Shown: positions 36,182 to 48,149 of the stretch, in pieces
Position numbering within the stretch: the first letter of the stretch is position 1
Layout: each line of letters begins with the position of its first letter
Assembly: GCF_001649575.2 (NCBI RefSeq)
Contig: NC_051439.1
Coordinates: 9,432,354 to 9,496,353 of the forward strand
Source: Kryptolebias marmoratus
Taxonomy: Eukaryota > Chordata > Actinopteri > Cyprinodontiformes > Rivulidae
Direction of reading: 5' to 3'
Length of the DNA: 64,000 bases
Program-made: the position numbers and the translations under genes
The notes under the pieces: generated by a model
Seen by the model: the letters and a program-made list of their open reading frames with translations, nothing else
Databases searched by the model: none
Told to the model about the DNA's origin: nothing

Positions 36182-36700
36182 TATCCCCCACTGCTGAAGG
36201 CGAAGGTGGGCAATACTGTTTTTGCTTGTATCTGTGTGTGTGTGTCTGTATTTGTTTATCTGTACATCACAAAATTAAAGGTTTAATGAAACTTTCAGAA
36301 ACTAATCATTGATTTGACATTTACAACGGAGTCAAGATGGTCGTCAGAGCTATGACATCTTGGAAAACACAAAAACGCTATAACATTATAAATTTTAGAG
36401 ATATCGAGCTAAATTTTGGTGAGACTGATTCCCAACATATACTCTGAGGTCTAATGGATCATGTGTGGATCAATGGATCAAGATCTGTGTTTAAAATTTT
36501 GCCAGAAACTAATTCAGTCAACACCGACAGTCTGTTAGCAAAGTATGCGCTGAGCATTGTCTTTAACTCAGAGTGCAACACATTACACAACATCTTTGCT
36601 TAAAAACTTGGCATTGACTATTGGCATCAACCCTCTTTGTCTGTTATCAAAATATCTCATCAACCACAAGACAGAATTTAATGAAACTCTCAGCAAGGAA

Positions 36701-36940
36701 TCATTGGCTGTGTAGCAGAAAGATGAGGATAAAGAAGAGGGATAACCTAAATATAACAGCTACTCTCGGAGTGTGTAAGCAGCAATTGGTAATTAGTAGA
36801 CCTGGTTGGTCTTTAAGGTTGATTCCTGAATCTGGACCGAGTTCAACAATCTTGGGAGATGTTGCAGTTATCAGGCTGACAAGGATCATGATGATTGTCA
36901 GGAACATCATTTTGTTAAGAGAGGGCAGACAGGGTACCAT
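36701..36940 (-). pseudogene. Hydrophobic-leader open frame next to pol relic
   Basis: A 79-codon frame with a second Met at residue 11 begins a MFLTIIMILVSLITATS hydrophobic leader, then PGLLITNCCLHTPRV, and a second hydrophobic segment at the end. It sits where an env-like gene would lie downstream of pol in an env-bearing LTR element. This may be the decayed start of such a frame, or chance. No cleavage or fusion features can be shown. Confidence 0.3.
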
Positions 36941-37450
36941 TAAAGTTGTCTCATTGTTTCTATGTGGTTAGGATTTGCAGGTTGAGATTGGCAGACTTTC
37001 GGACATTCTTTGATGTAAACAATGACATCTTTACGCATTCCACGCCAGTAGGCAGTCTGTTTTAAAGTGTCGAAAGCTACCTTAACACTTCTGTGTCTGG
37101 CAGAAAGAAGGTCATGGGCGTGAATCATCATCACCCCTTGTGTTTATGCAGAACCACAAACACAGGTGAAGTGGTTGTGTCGGAAACATGCACTAGAATG
37201 CCCTTGACCAATTTAAGCAACAAACAAACTTTATAAAGAGCTTGCAACTCTGGAATGTCATCAAGGTCGGATGTAGACAATTTGTTTTCAACAGGGTCAG
37301 CGAGACAAAGAATAAGTTTGTTGATCACAGGATCAAGAGCTTGAAGAGTGATGAGATCACCATCGGAAAAGACAGGGTCAAGGGAAAATACACTGTGTGC
37401 TGGATGTGAAAGATCAGGTGCAGTAGCCGCTCATGAACGAGTGCAAACTG
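36940..37450 (-). mobile_element. LTR retrotransposon pol relic, integrase zinc-finger part
   Basis: Reading right to left, a frame (37328 to 37131, open further back to about 37440) is followed by a second (37134 to 36940). The second has the H-x6-H ... C-x3-C arrangement typical of the HHCC zinc-binding end of retrotransposon integrases: His at residues 7 and 14, YWRGMRKDV at 29-37 and Cys at 44 and 48. A small frameshift near 37131 separates the frames. The catalytic core that should follow is absent, replaced by a hydrophobic open frame at 36701-36940. No reverse transcriptase or LTR is seen. Gypsy-type by motif style, and certainly inactive. Confidence 0.75.
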
Positions 37451-37745
37451 GAAAGGAAAGGCGTGTTCTGGAATGATTTCAGTTTTATTGAACCAATTAA
37501 ATTGGTGCTTATGCTACAGCTATATATTTTGAACTTATTAATTTTTAGAGTCAACCCAATTAAAAATGGTTGCCAACACAACATTAATAGACATAAAAAA
37601 TAGATATAACTCAACATTAGCCAACACAAAAATAACTATAGCTTTGCAAATTTTACAGCTATTGAGCTAAAACCTGGTGTGGTGGTAGGTGAGAGTCTAT
37701 CACAACAAATGCTAGATATCATATTAGATTGCACATAGTCTAATC

Positions 37746-38299
37746 ATTTTTATGTTTCTTCAAAACTAAACTGACAAAAGTTTATTTTAAATAGAGTCAT
37801 TGATATTTTTGTTGTAAAAGCCACATCCTTGTAAACTCTCTCTTCCTCTCGCCATCACTGTAAAGTATAATGATGAACAGATTGACACCACAGTTCCTCA
37901 CTCCTCCTATTTCTCCTCTCAGCCCATCTGTGTGAAAGATCCAACCACAGATTCTTTCAGCCTCCCATCCTGGGAGACTAAGGGATTAATGAGCTAGATT
38001 TATCTCTTTCTGGTAATACACTCACCTTTATTTTCTCCATGCATGTCCTGAACTAATACCAGAAGGCCCCAAAAAAGAGCTGCATCAAAATGTGCCATGG
38101 AGCAGAAGAGCAGCATCTATTTTTTTCTGTCACAATTCACTCAGTAGTTGAGCAATTTGAGTAAAGCCTTTAAAAGAGCATAGTTAATAATCAAAATCCC
38201 TTTTTACTTTACACACTAAGAAAATATTATGTTTGGACACAAAAATGTGACAAACAAAATAAACAATTTTCAATATCAAACAGATATTGTAATAATCAT
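37746..38299. other. Intergenic sequence
   Basis: Nothing recognised. Confidence 0.35.
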
Positions 38300-38690
38300 T
38301 GCCCTCTAATAAATAGTGAAAGGTGGGCAGTAATGTTTTTGTGTCGATCTGTTATCAAAACATCTGTTGAACTGCTGAACAAATTTTAATGAAACTTGCA
38401 GAAAATAATAATTAGATGCACATCTACAAATAATTAACTTTTGAAGTCAACTTAAAAAAAACAGAAATGTCTACAACTCTCTTAATTTTACAGATATTGA
38501 CCTAAAATTTGGTTTGGTAGTAGCTAACACTCATCGCTAATTCATATTCTGAGCTCTAGCATATTGTGCAAAGTTTTTGTTTCAAAAACTCTGTTTCAAA
38601 CTGGTTAACTTTTGGAGCCAAACTAATTTGAGATGGCTTTTACAGGGAACCGATGTTAGAAAACACAAAATGCTAGGCCTTTAATTTATT
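38300..38690 (+). repeat. Family A repeat, diverged, linker lost
   Basis: Starts with GAAAGGTGGGCAGTAATG, like the 36.2 kb copy. It has the AATTTTAATGAAACTTGC, CATCTACAAATAATTAAC and TTTTACAGATATTGACC words. A second partial module follows with no full linker (GGTTAACTTTTGGAGCC at 38605, GATGGCTTTTACAG). Confidence 0.65.
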
Positions 38691-39739
38691 AATGTAACCC
38701 ACCTTCACCTGTTGCTAAACCTTTCATTATGATAAATAAAACACCAGCAATTATATACAAAAGAGCTGTTATTATGTGGTCCTCCAATTACTCTACAACC
38801 CACATCAATGCCACCTATGATTGCACAATTTACAGAGACAACATACATAAACTCATCAAAGAGCAGCCTGAAATAACCTGCAGCTGCAAACACAAACAGA
38901 GAGTAGTTAAAATAGGCTAAGAGTCAATAATGACTTACATGCTCTTATTTGTTTTTGTCAGAGCTTTTGCCCTCGCTTGGAAATTGTTTTGCAGAATCGC
39001 CTCAAGGATGATGGAAATTAGCTACATTTATATCACTGCTGCACAAATGAAAATGGAAGAGCTTGATCTTCGAGGACAATTACTCCAGCTATGCAGATCG
39101 TCTGCACAATATCAAGTAAGTACTGTTTTATTTTCCTCAAAAAGCACCCATAAAATAAGATAGCCCATATAAAAATTAAAACCTCCCTCTGCATCAGTTT
39201 GATTGGTTAGCTGCTAATAATGGAGTCACATAAACTGTAATTCTAAAGGTATGAATCAGACAGTGTACTCCAGCTGCCTGGGTGGTAAACCAGAGGAAAA
39301 ATATGCAGTGACCCCAGTGAGTAGTGCTAACAGGCGAGGACCCAGCTTTCAGCACACCAGGGATTAAGTTTCTGAAGAAACCTGGGGAAGAGTGTGAATG
39401 CATTGAAGACTGTTAACGTTTCACGTTCAAAGTGAAGGTATCTTCCTCCAAAAGCAATGGACTCACTTCCACCCTCAAAGTCCCTGGCCTCCCAGCTAGA
39501 GTGGAAAACAATTTTGGAAACGTACAGTGGGATCAATTACCTCATATTTTCATCAAATTTCTGAAGATTTTGCTGCAGTGGGGTAGTTGATGGTTTTCAC
39601 ATAAGTCGTTTTCTTAAGTGGGTTATAAAGGAATTTTAAAATGGCAAAAATTTCTTGACCTATGTTTCAGACATTACACTAAAATTAAATAAAATGTTCA
39701 CATTTGTTCAGTAGATATTGATTAAAGAGTTAGTTTGGA
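38691..39739. other. Intergenic sequence
   Basis: Open frames at 38705-38920 exist on opposite strands. No domain, RNA or repeat family recognised. Confidence 0.35.
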
Positions 39740-39900
39740 TCTTTTGAAGTGGGGTTCTGTGGCAAGGTTTTGAACAGTTAATATTTTACCTGTTGTAGTT
39801 AGCCCTTACAAAGACCTTAGAATATAGAAACAGACCGGATTAATGAGCTAAAGACTGGTCCAAGCAGGGCCAAGACCAAAATGGACTGCTGCCATTTTAA
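39740..39900 (+). repeat. Family B repeat, copy 3 (left arm only)
   Basis: CTTTTGAAGTGGGGTTCTGTGG at 39741-39762 is the family terminus. The CCAAGCAGGGCCAAGACCAA segment follows at about 39859. The repeat stops where family C copy 3 begins. Confidence 0.65.
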
Positions 39901-39967
39901 ATCTTTGCATTCAGTTTCTATTTATATTTTACACAATGTTTAAACTTTTTGGGAATTGGGGTTGTAC
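39899..39967 (+). repeat. Family C dispersed element, copy 3 (3' end only)
   Basis: Ends GGGAATTGGGGTTGTAC, preceded by GCATTCAGTTTCTATTTAT. Only the last 70 bp is present, abutting family B copy 3. Confidence 0.65.
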
Positions 39968-40239
39968 AGCACTTCTACTAAGATGGTCATACACTTTCCA
40001 CCGATGTCCACTTCAAAATATCTATTCTATCATTTTAATTTGAAATCTATTCAGACTTTGTCAGATTATTTTTAAGCTCTCCAGACCCACCTCTCCTATC
40101 TAAACTTTATAAGCTTGATGTTGAAAGAGTGAAGTCCACTGTCTGTTACATGCTCTTATGTTTGAAGCATGAGTTTAAGAAAAGGCTCAACCTGCAGAAC
40201 CAGAAAATATACAAATGAGTGATTGCTTCATTGGAGGAC
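39968..40239. other. Intergenic sequence
   Basis: Nothing recognised. Confidence 0.35.
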
Positions 40240-41720
40240 TCCAAGTCACAATAATGTGCGTGGCTGTCTTAACTTGAAATGGCGACACATATGAAGAGGG
40301 CTTTCTCCCATGAATCCCTGGCTCCCCTTCGCACACGCACAACCATCAGCAGGTTAATTAGCTGTGAAAGCTGCTCACTTGAAACCTTAAATCACTCATT
40401 CAGCGTTCTGTCATGAGCCACCAGCTTAGCCACGTTGACGAGGGTTCCGCCTTGTTTACCCAACACAGGAGACAGCAGTGTGGAAGTGGGGTGGGTGGTA
40501 AGAGGCACTCTAAAAAGGGGCATTGAATTTAGTCTGTGATGGATCTAAAACTACATGTAGGAATATGCCCTGAGGGATGACGTCTGTGATTGCAGGCTGG
40601 CGTTTTTTTCACTCTGGGAAACATAATCTGTTGATTCAAAGTGTTTGAATAATAACAGGTGGATTTAATATTGTTTTGGGGGGATTTTAGAGGTGAATCA
40701 GCCTCGCCCACTCCACCACGAAGAGCACCCAGGCTTTCTTTGTCTAACATAAATTCTACCTTTCAAGCATTTCCGTCTGCTGCGGGGCACGATGGCACAG
40801 AACTCCCAGCATTCCAAAGACCCTTATTGGGTGAGCTCTGTCTGCCAGGCAGCCAGACCCAAGCTGAACCCTTCACACCCTCCTGCCCTCATAGGTCAGC
40901 CATAACGTCCAAATGTGTTTGCTTATAGGCAGAGCTGTGATGTTTGCCTGTTTTCCCTCATTAGTCAAAAGGCTCTTTCATAGCAACAAAACCACCAGAG
41001 GTTGCGCGCATGTCTGCTCGATTCTCCCTTTAACAGGTTGGACATCTCAGAGACGGGCTCATTTTGTTCTCACTGCAGGGGTATTGAACTGTAATGGCGC
41101 CCTGGGGAGGACCGGACTAATATGTAAGAGCTTTCAACAAGAGCAAATATCTGGGACTCAGATGTGGATTCACTCGTTTCATGAAAGAATCCATTCATTA
41201 AAAAAGATGAAAACCACACTACTCTTTAACACGTGCACGGAATATGGCCTTTTCCTTTTACCAAAGTGCTGACAGTGTTGACTGTAAACAAAATGCTGCC
41301 TCTGCCTGCCTTTATAATCACTCTTCCCATTTTGTTTTTAACATTGCCATTGAATATGACATCCATAAATCACCTCCCGTCGAAATAATCTCATAAACTT
41401 TTTACAGTGCTCATCAGCATTCTTTGTTTAACATTTATGTTTATTGATAAATGAAGATATGTTTAAATAATTCAAACCAAACATTAGCTGTGAGCAGGGA
41501 GATTAATAATTGATGGGGTGTGTGAAGGGCTGGGCCACTCTGGGAATAGACAATATTAGCTTAATGCAGGCTGCGCGAACAGAGGAAGTGTAATGGACCC
41601 GCCACCTTTAACTGATGATGGTTATTGTGGCCTGAAAGTTGTTGCAAAAGGCAAAAAGAAGGGGGTCTAGTTGTACAAAGAAGGGGGGATGGGTTGTCGT
41701 GTGGTCAAAGGTTTGGCTCA
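40240..41720. promoter_or_regulatory. Extended candidate regulatory region
   Basis: The longest stretch of balanced low-repeat sequence in the window, densest at 40680-41280. TTAATTA lies at 40354-40360. Many overlapping open frames on both strands (for example plus 40659-40928 and 40913-41272) show no domain or coding bias. Could include more than one CNE. Confidence 0.35.
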
Positions 41721-43239
41721 TAGGAGCTGACAGTGCAAATTGTGGTTTTAATAGCAGGAGGTTTACACATTCTACCGGGAGGCCCTAATGGCCAGGAGTG
41801 TTCTTAGACTAAAGGGAGAAAAATGGTCCTGTGCTATTAAAATGAAACCTGAGACGGTACTCGCTCTTAGTTTGGTGTTTTCCTTTTTTTTCCAAGTCAA
41901 AGTCTGACTCTCCATCACTCATTCTGATCCCCTCCTGTCCATTTCCTGTTCCAGGTCTCACTTTAGTTTGCCCACACACCCTTAACATAGCAGGGCTCAC
42001 AAAGAGATCCGATGACCCAGTGTGTGGCGGGCAGGCTCGTTTTACACAGAGGACATGGCCCAGTCACTTATGAGACAGTCAGAACCTGGAGAAGACAACG
42101 TTCAGAGAATAATCTTGGTATAGCATTAAATATGAATACATGGAAAGATCTAAACCAGAATTTGTAACGTTTTCTGTCCATCTGGAGCCATACAGAAGCG
42201 TACAGTATGATAAGGGATCATTATTTCATGTACACAAAGGAAGAACAATCTAACAATGTTAGATATTACCCATATGCTTATGTTAAAAACTGCACAGTGC
42301 CTGCAGGTCAGCCTGCAACAAAAGGGCCTCATTTACTCTCCAAGGGATACTATTCTTGTTGTGTCAGACTGGTTAAAAAAAAGGAAAAAAATGCAGAGGG
42401 ATAATGTGCATCAAAGGCAGAGGAGGACCCCTTCATTCCATATTGCAATCACAGCAACATATTAGCATCTAAACAAAAGAAGCAGAATCCCCCGCAGCGC
42501 AGTTGTGTTTCATGTGGTCACTCACTGCCTTTTATTTATTTCTTAATCCAACACATTTTATGCTGACTAGTGGGATTCACTGCATATCTTCACCCCCTCC
42601 TACATCTTTAAAAAAAAAGTCTTTCTGTGCCTTCTGTACAAAAGTGTTGAAGTTGCTTCTTCTTCTCTTTTTCTTTTCTCTGCTCCCTCCCTTCTTTTGT
42701 TTGACTTTATCACAGAGCTATGACAGCTGCCATCACTCCTCAGCAGCTCTCAGATCTCCGTTTCAAGGTTTGGAGGTTCACAGGTTCATCAGTTTCTGCC
42801 AGGGCAGCTTCAGTCTCAAATCTGCTCTCAGATGAGAGGTTCTCATAAACAATAGTTTAGACTTACATAAAAAAGGGGAGAAAAAATATTAACTGTTGAC
42901 GAACAGTCGTGTTTTGTTTTTAATTTTAACTTGATTGCACAGAAACCTTTTACACTCACGCAACATTTCATCTTTTACAAGTATTTTTAAAAGGGGTGGA
43001 AAACCACATTTATTTATGTATTTGTTAAGAGTTTTCTTTTTTAGGTGAAACATGATGCAATATAATCTGTCTGTTAAAAGGTTTTAAACATAAGTATATA
43101 CACTCTTAAGTAAACAACAACACTTATTATGTAGCACCATTCTCTTATTTATTCACCAGCAACAATAAATAAAAATGCAGATGTTGTATCTGAAAAACTA
43201 AGAAGACATATCTAATTGGATAGATTCCTTTAAATATTC
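41721..43239. other. Intergenic sequence, weak texture
   Basis: 41760-42080 is partly balanced. The rest is AT-rich with pyrimidine tracts (about 42655-42700). A plus frame at 42503-42835 has no domain. No repeat family recognised. Confidence 0.35.
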
Positions 43240-43640
43240 ACTTTGTTAGCAAAATATCTCACACACCACTGGACAGACTTTAATGAAACTTTCTGAAAGT
43301 AATCATTGGATAGGCATCTACACCTGATTCCATTTTCGAGTTAATTAGATTGAAGATGGCCGCCTAATTAGGAAACCTTAGCAAACACAAAAATGACTGT
43401 AACCCAGTCAATGTTACAGATACTGAACTAAAAGCTGGTGTGGTAGTAGCTGAAAGTCATCCACAACTCTGAGCGTGGGGTCTTACAATATTGTGTGACA
43501 TCACGCATACCATTATTTCAAGGTTTCATCAAAGCAACACCTCTGTTATTTCTCAGCATAAGATGATCTTAGTTTAAAACTGGCATGAAAGGCAGTTGTA
43601 ATATGCATTCCTTTATGTAATACAAGGCCTTTTATTTATT
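43240..43640 (+). repeat. Family A repeat, near-complete single module
   Basis: The cleanest long module. It runs TTAGCAAAATATCTCAC, GAAACTTTCTGAAAGTAATC, GAAGATGGCCGCC, ATGTTACAGATACTGAAC, GTGGTAGTAGCTGAAAG, ACAATATTGTGTGACATC, CAGCATAAGATGATCTTAG and then CATTCCTTTATGTAATACAA. It is used here as the reference for the host sequence lost at the LTR insertion. Confidence 0.75.
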
Positions 43641-44269
43641 AAGTTTAAACTTTTTTTCTTTTTTAGCCTTTTTTGGTTTAGTTATGGTTAGGATGATTGT
43701 CCTCTTTCAGACTCTAGTTTTGGATCAAAATTCATCTGTTAGACTAGAGATGCTTGTAGCCACATTCTCACTCCCTCATCCCTCCCTCATGCTTCACTGA
43801 TGATTTTACGTTTTTGAACTCCTATGATGAGTAGAGTTATTTGGTCGGGATTAGAAAAAGCTCATGGATTGAATAAAAAAAAACAGCTGTGGCTTTCAAA
43901 AGTGCAAAGTGGTATCTTGATGCAAAGTATCTGACTAAAAATCATGTCTTCATTTTTATCTTTATTTTTACTTAAGCTTTATTTCATTAAATTTGTTTTC
44001 AGATGTGTAATTTCAAACCTATCTTTTAGAAAAAAAACTAAAAAGCATATCTGTTTTTAAGCACGAAACAAGTATCTTCTGTGATTCTTAGCATGAATGC
44101 AAATATTTAAAAAAATATATGTTTTTCTTATTCCTTTATTCATACAATATGTTTAGATTATTTGAAAGATGTCTTCAGATAACTTCTGATGTATTAAAGT
44201 TTTTGCTCATAGATTACATATCCATGCAAACTTGAAATACCTGCCATTAAAACGAACACCTCTGGGTTT
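43641..44269. other. AT-rich intergenic sequence
   Basis: Nothing recognised. Confidence 0.35.
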
Positions 44270-44640
44270 TTCAGGGACCAATCAGGGGCAGAGAAGATTC
44301 CATCATCTGGTTATAGTCCTGTCAGAACAACTCATTTACTTTTGACCTCGGCTGCTCCCCTCTAATGCTGTCACTGTCAAAACTGAAATGCCCTTTATGC
44401 CAGATGTTTGAGCGGTCAGCTGATGACCTCCCATGCAGGTGGTGAATGGATGGACATTGTGCTGAGACCAACCCTGCAATTTGCCAGATCTGGTTTTGAC
44501 AGCACATTGAAAAGGATCAATAATAACCTGCCAGGAAGCAGCAACCATTCCCTCTCATTTAGAGATAAAGGTGAGTTTGAGTTTGACAAGTTGAAGCACA
44601 TAAATGGCAGTATGGAAGAGCAAGAACTTGGCCATTGAAA
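44270..44640. promoter_or_regulatory. Candidate conserved non-coding block
   Basis: CCAAT (44278-44282), TTTTGACAG (44494-44502) and ATCAATAAT (44516-44524) occur in balanced sequence. A plus frame (44408-44638) and minus frames overlap, so coding is not called. Confidence 0.35.
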
Positions 44641-45349
44641 CAAAAATGAAAGCTCAATCTTTTTCCTTATGTTTTTCAGTTAAATCACTGTCCTATAAAC
44701 TAGAGTTTTTGAGGGATGTCACCATTGTCTTTAGATTGGTGTATGACCTCTGGGCATGAGGAAGGACTCTGCATATGTAACCAGGCTAATTTAACCAATG
44801 CTCTGAGCAAGTTTCACCCCATAATTCATAGACTTGTTTGGTTTGAACCCTTATTTTCCCTATCAGACAACAGTAGGTCTGCCGTTGAACCCAACTCCAG
44901 CTCCCCATCTCATCTGGATAGCTGGAGGCCTAGTCGGAGACAGATAATAGGCCAAAGGTACAAAGGCGCGCACGCACACACATCCAAAAATGCATGAGAG
45001 GGAACTAGCTGGGTCATTATGGCCCCAGTCCCACCACTTTCTCTGATGTGTGTGTACAAGGGTGACATGTCATTGTCCTGATGATCGGCCTAAAGCAAAG
45101 CTCCTTTGTTATTGTCTCTGAATGCATAAACCTTTCTTGTCTAAACCTCAAAAACAGAGGACAGGGCAATTAGCCAAAAAAAAAAAAAAAAGGCCATACT
45201 GCCTTTTGAAAGACAGTTCCTTAAAAAATGTTTAAAAATGCATTTAAACTAGAGCATTGACATATATATTGTACCCAAACATACTTCATTAAAATTGTTA
45301 AACTGTAATTTCAAAGAGTTGACTCTAAGGTGACAGAAATTGAAAATCT
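44641..45349. other. Intergenic sequence
   Basis: A 16-base A run near 45176-45191. The plus frame 44716-44997 has no recognised domain. Confidence 0.35.
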
Positions 45350-46020
45350 GTTATTTTCCACCTCGGCTACAAATGTTGACATAATAGTACAAACAAAAGG
45401 CAAAACTGAACAATTTCAGATCACTTTGGCGAGCCTTCAAAACAAACTTCGCTGACGCCAAACTCCCAGAAATGGAGGTTCCTCTGTTCCTCGGTGAGCG
45501 TGATGACGGGCCGCTCTCCGAGTCCACAGCCTTAATGGTGTCTGTGGAAAGCGTCGCAGCGTCGAGTTCCAGGCTGGCAGGGGTGTGCTCAGAGCCGCAC
45601 ACTTGTCACACCCGATGATATGAGCGCTCCTCTGAACTATGCAACCGTGAATAATTTCTCCAAGATCCAAAAAAAAGTCTTTCATTTCTTTTCTCTGTCT
45701 TTCTCTCCACACGATCTTCTACAGAACCAGCCGCCAAGCCGCTGTAACTATTTTAACACTTTCAGGGGGGGAAAGCAAAGAGATGGAATACAGTAGTAGT
45801 CTCTCTTTGTTTAACTGAAGAAAGTTTGCAAAACTGCGCTTAGAAGTTGACATTAAAAGAGGAGCTTTATGCGAGCCGTGAGGCAGACAGAATGTCAAGG
45901 CTGAAAGGAATTCTGGGTTCGAGTTAGCTTATCTAATTGTAAACAAGCGCAGAAGTGTGTGGACACCCATCATGCACTTGTCAAAACATGGCTGCCTGTG
46001 ATTTTACACTGCCGCCGCTC
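45350..46020. promoter_or_regulatory. Candidate conserved non-coding block
   Basis: Balanced, GC-richer at 45420-45620, with adjacent CTAATTG (45933-45939) and GTAAACA (45939-45945). Opposed minus frames with shared sequence give no coding preference. Confidence 0.35.
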
Positions 46021-46709
46021 TTCTGTTTGCTAAAGATTGTGTTTACATCCAGACATGCCTTTTATAACACCAATTTGAGGGTACAATAGTTGCAATTACT
46101 CTGAGATATAGGTGCTGAGCAGCTGGAGTAACAACAGAATGAAAAGATTTATCACAGGCATCCCTTACAATTATTGCATCATCCTTGAGTTTTATTTTTT
46201 GTCTTTGTGTGTCATCTCGAGGGAAAAGATTTGCAGATAGGCACTTTTTTAAACTTTTGTTTCATCTGTAAAAGCTGAACTTTTTTGTTTCTTTTTTAAA
46301 TCTTGTTTGTTTTGCCAGACTTTTAGTTAAGAAGATAAAGCAAGCTTTCAGAAGACATGTACACATGCATAAAAAACAGGTCATATTTGTCTTTTGTTCC
46401 TGTGTTTATTATTATTATTATATAACTGATAACGTGAACTGATGGAGAGATTTTCCGTAAACACAGACCCACAGTGGCTGTGAGTCGCAGTTCTAACTCA
46501 GTATATTTTGCTCGATGTGTACAGTTTTACATATCTACGCTGTTTTTTTTTTTCTTTTTGGGGGAAAAAAAAACAAGCCATGTCCGAACACTTCACCTGA
46601 ACCTTAAAGGGATGCATTTTGGGGCCAGTTGTGAAATACTGCTCTTGGATTCTTTTTTCATGTGACTGCTTCCTTCTGGTTTAATGTAAATGTCATATAT
46701 AATGAGCAT
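46021..46709. other. AT-rich intergenic sequence
   Basis: An (ATT)n tract near 46409-46420. Nothing else. Confidence 0.35.
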
Positions 46710-47005
46710 AGCTCTCTTTGAAAGGATGCATATCACCCACTGCCTTGCATGCTAAAGTTTTTAACAAAAATCTAAGTGTTGGGGATGACTCTTAGGGCCT
46801 ACCACACCAAACTTTAGCTCATTTTTACAGAGCCATTTTTCTGTTTGCCAAGGTTAATTGGCTGTGGCAGCCATCATGAATCAAGTTGACCCCAAAAGTT
46901 AATCAGTTGGAGATGAACATCCAATTATTGCTTTCTGTGAGTTTCAATAAAATCCATCCAGTGGTTCATGAGATATTTTGCTAACATACAGACAAAAAAC
47001 ATTCA
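46710..47005 (-). repeat. Family A repeat, reversed
   Basis: Starts GCATATCACCCACTGCC (3' end of the unit reversed). Then CTACCACACCAAACTTTAGC, GGCTGTGGCAGCCATC, AGTTAATCAGTTGGAG and ATCCAGTGGTTCATGAGATA follow in order, ending TTTTGCTAACATACAGAC. Confidence 0.75.
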
Positions 47006-47449
47006 GGCATTCAGGTGGGCATTGAATATAGTAAAAAGTTTTTTTTATAAATCCAGAGACTCCAATTTCACTTGTGCAAAACTATGTGCTTCTCTTTTTT
47101 TTTACCTTGGTAACAGTGATTTCTGTCCCCTTTATTTATTGTTTTGTTTGTTTTTCAGTTTTTCCTTTCTTGTTGACTTTTTAGGTTAAGATACAAAAGC
47201 TACCATCATCACAGCACTGGTTTGTGAGGCCTGATGTTCCCTGTGAGGGTAAATGAATGCAAAGATGAGAAAAAGAAGAAGCTGAGGAAGTAAGCTTTGA
47301 GTTTAAAAATATTCATCGCATGTGTCATGAAGACCAGTCCAAAATGAAAAATAAAAAAAATCATCAAGTTAGAAACAAAATCGGCACTTTTTTTGGCCCT
47401 TTATCAACAACAAAAAGTGCATTAAATCTTTTGCCCCCACTGGAACATC
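47006..47449. other. AT-rich intergenic sequence
   Basis: Nothing recognised. Confidence 0.35.
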
Positions 47450-48030
47450 CTCACTAACCAGGTGTCAGTAGTTGAAGGAAGAGGTCAAAGTTGAAGGAAG
47501 GAAGAGGCCATTTTGTTTTTCATCGTGTTCCCGAAACCGCTGATGGACGCACTTCCCGAGTCTATGCCTCCGCACACATGCCGGAACAAATGGTGCGACT
47601 GTATGCTAATGTTCTTGCTTGTGGCCATGCATTATGTGCTCAACAGAGCAAGAGATTAAAAACAACCTCAGATCACTTGTGTTTTGAGGACAAAAATATT
47701 TGTTTGACAGCATTTTGCACTTTCCCTTTAAACGCTACAAGGCATCAATGCTGAGTAATGAGTCAGACTGATCCTTCGTTGGTTTCTGTGGCTTTGAGCA
47801 TTAAAACTTGATGCGCAGTCTCACTTCCCTGTAAATGCCTTTGAACCTCTTAATGTACAATCCAAACGCCTTGCTGGTGTTGGATTGACCATAATGGATT
47901 TTGGTCCAATGACAGATATCTAGCTCTTGTAAATTGATTTGATCTCCGAGGACACTGAGTGAGGGATAATTCTTACAATTGAGACATCGATGGAACACAG
48001 ACCACAACTGAGGAGATGAGGAAAGTCAAT
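47450..48030. promoter_or_regulatory. Candidate conserved non-coding block
   Basis: Balanced patch with a CCAATGACAG composite site (47906-47915: CCAAT box overlapping a TALE-type TGACAG) and scattered ATTGA/ATTAA words. Both the plus 47491-47754 and minus 47801-48007 frames lack a domain. Confidence 0.35.
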
Positions 48031-48149
48031 CTCTGCTAAAATTGGCCCAGGAAAAAATAAAAAAATAAACTTCTCATCATTATTTTTTTATCTAAGTTTT
48101 TGGATTTTTTCAGATTTGTTCATTAAATTAAACATCTAGCATTCCTTAA
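48031..48149. other. AT-rich spacer
   Basis: Nothing recognised. Confidence 0.3.

Larger units (their letters stand above)
36182..37745 (+). repeat. Family A dimer, split by a retroelement fragment
   Basis: The 5' end is the clearest of all copies: CCCCCACTGCTGAAGGCGAA followed by GGTGGGCAATACTG, then TG-rich sequence. Module 1 runs to about 36530. The linker has GGCATTGACTATTGGCATCA. Module 2 begins at about 36645 (TGTCTGTTATCAAAATATC), breaks at CAAGGAATCATTGG (about 36705) and resumes at about 37520 with TTATTAATTTTTAGAGTCAA. The 36700-37520 interval holds the minus-strand retroelement relic. Confidence 0.75.

Noticed and set aside
36621..36971. 116-codon plus frame
   Set aside because: Antisense to the retroelement relic and runs across its junction with family A.
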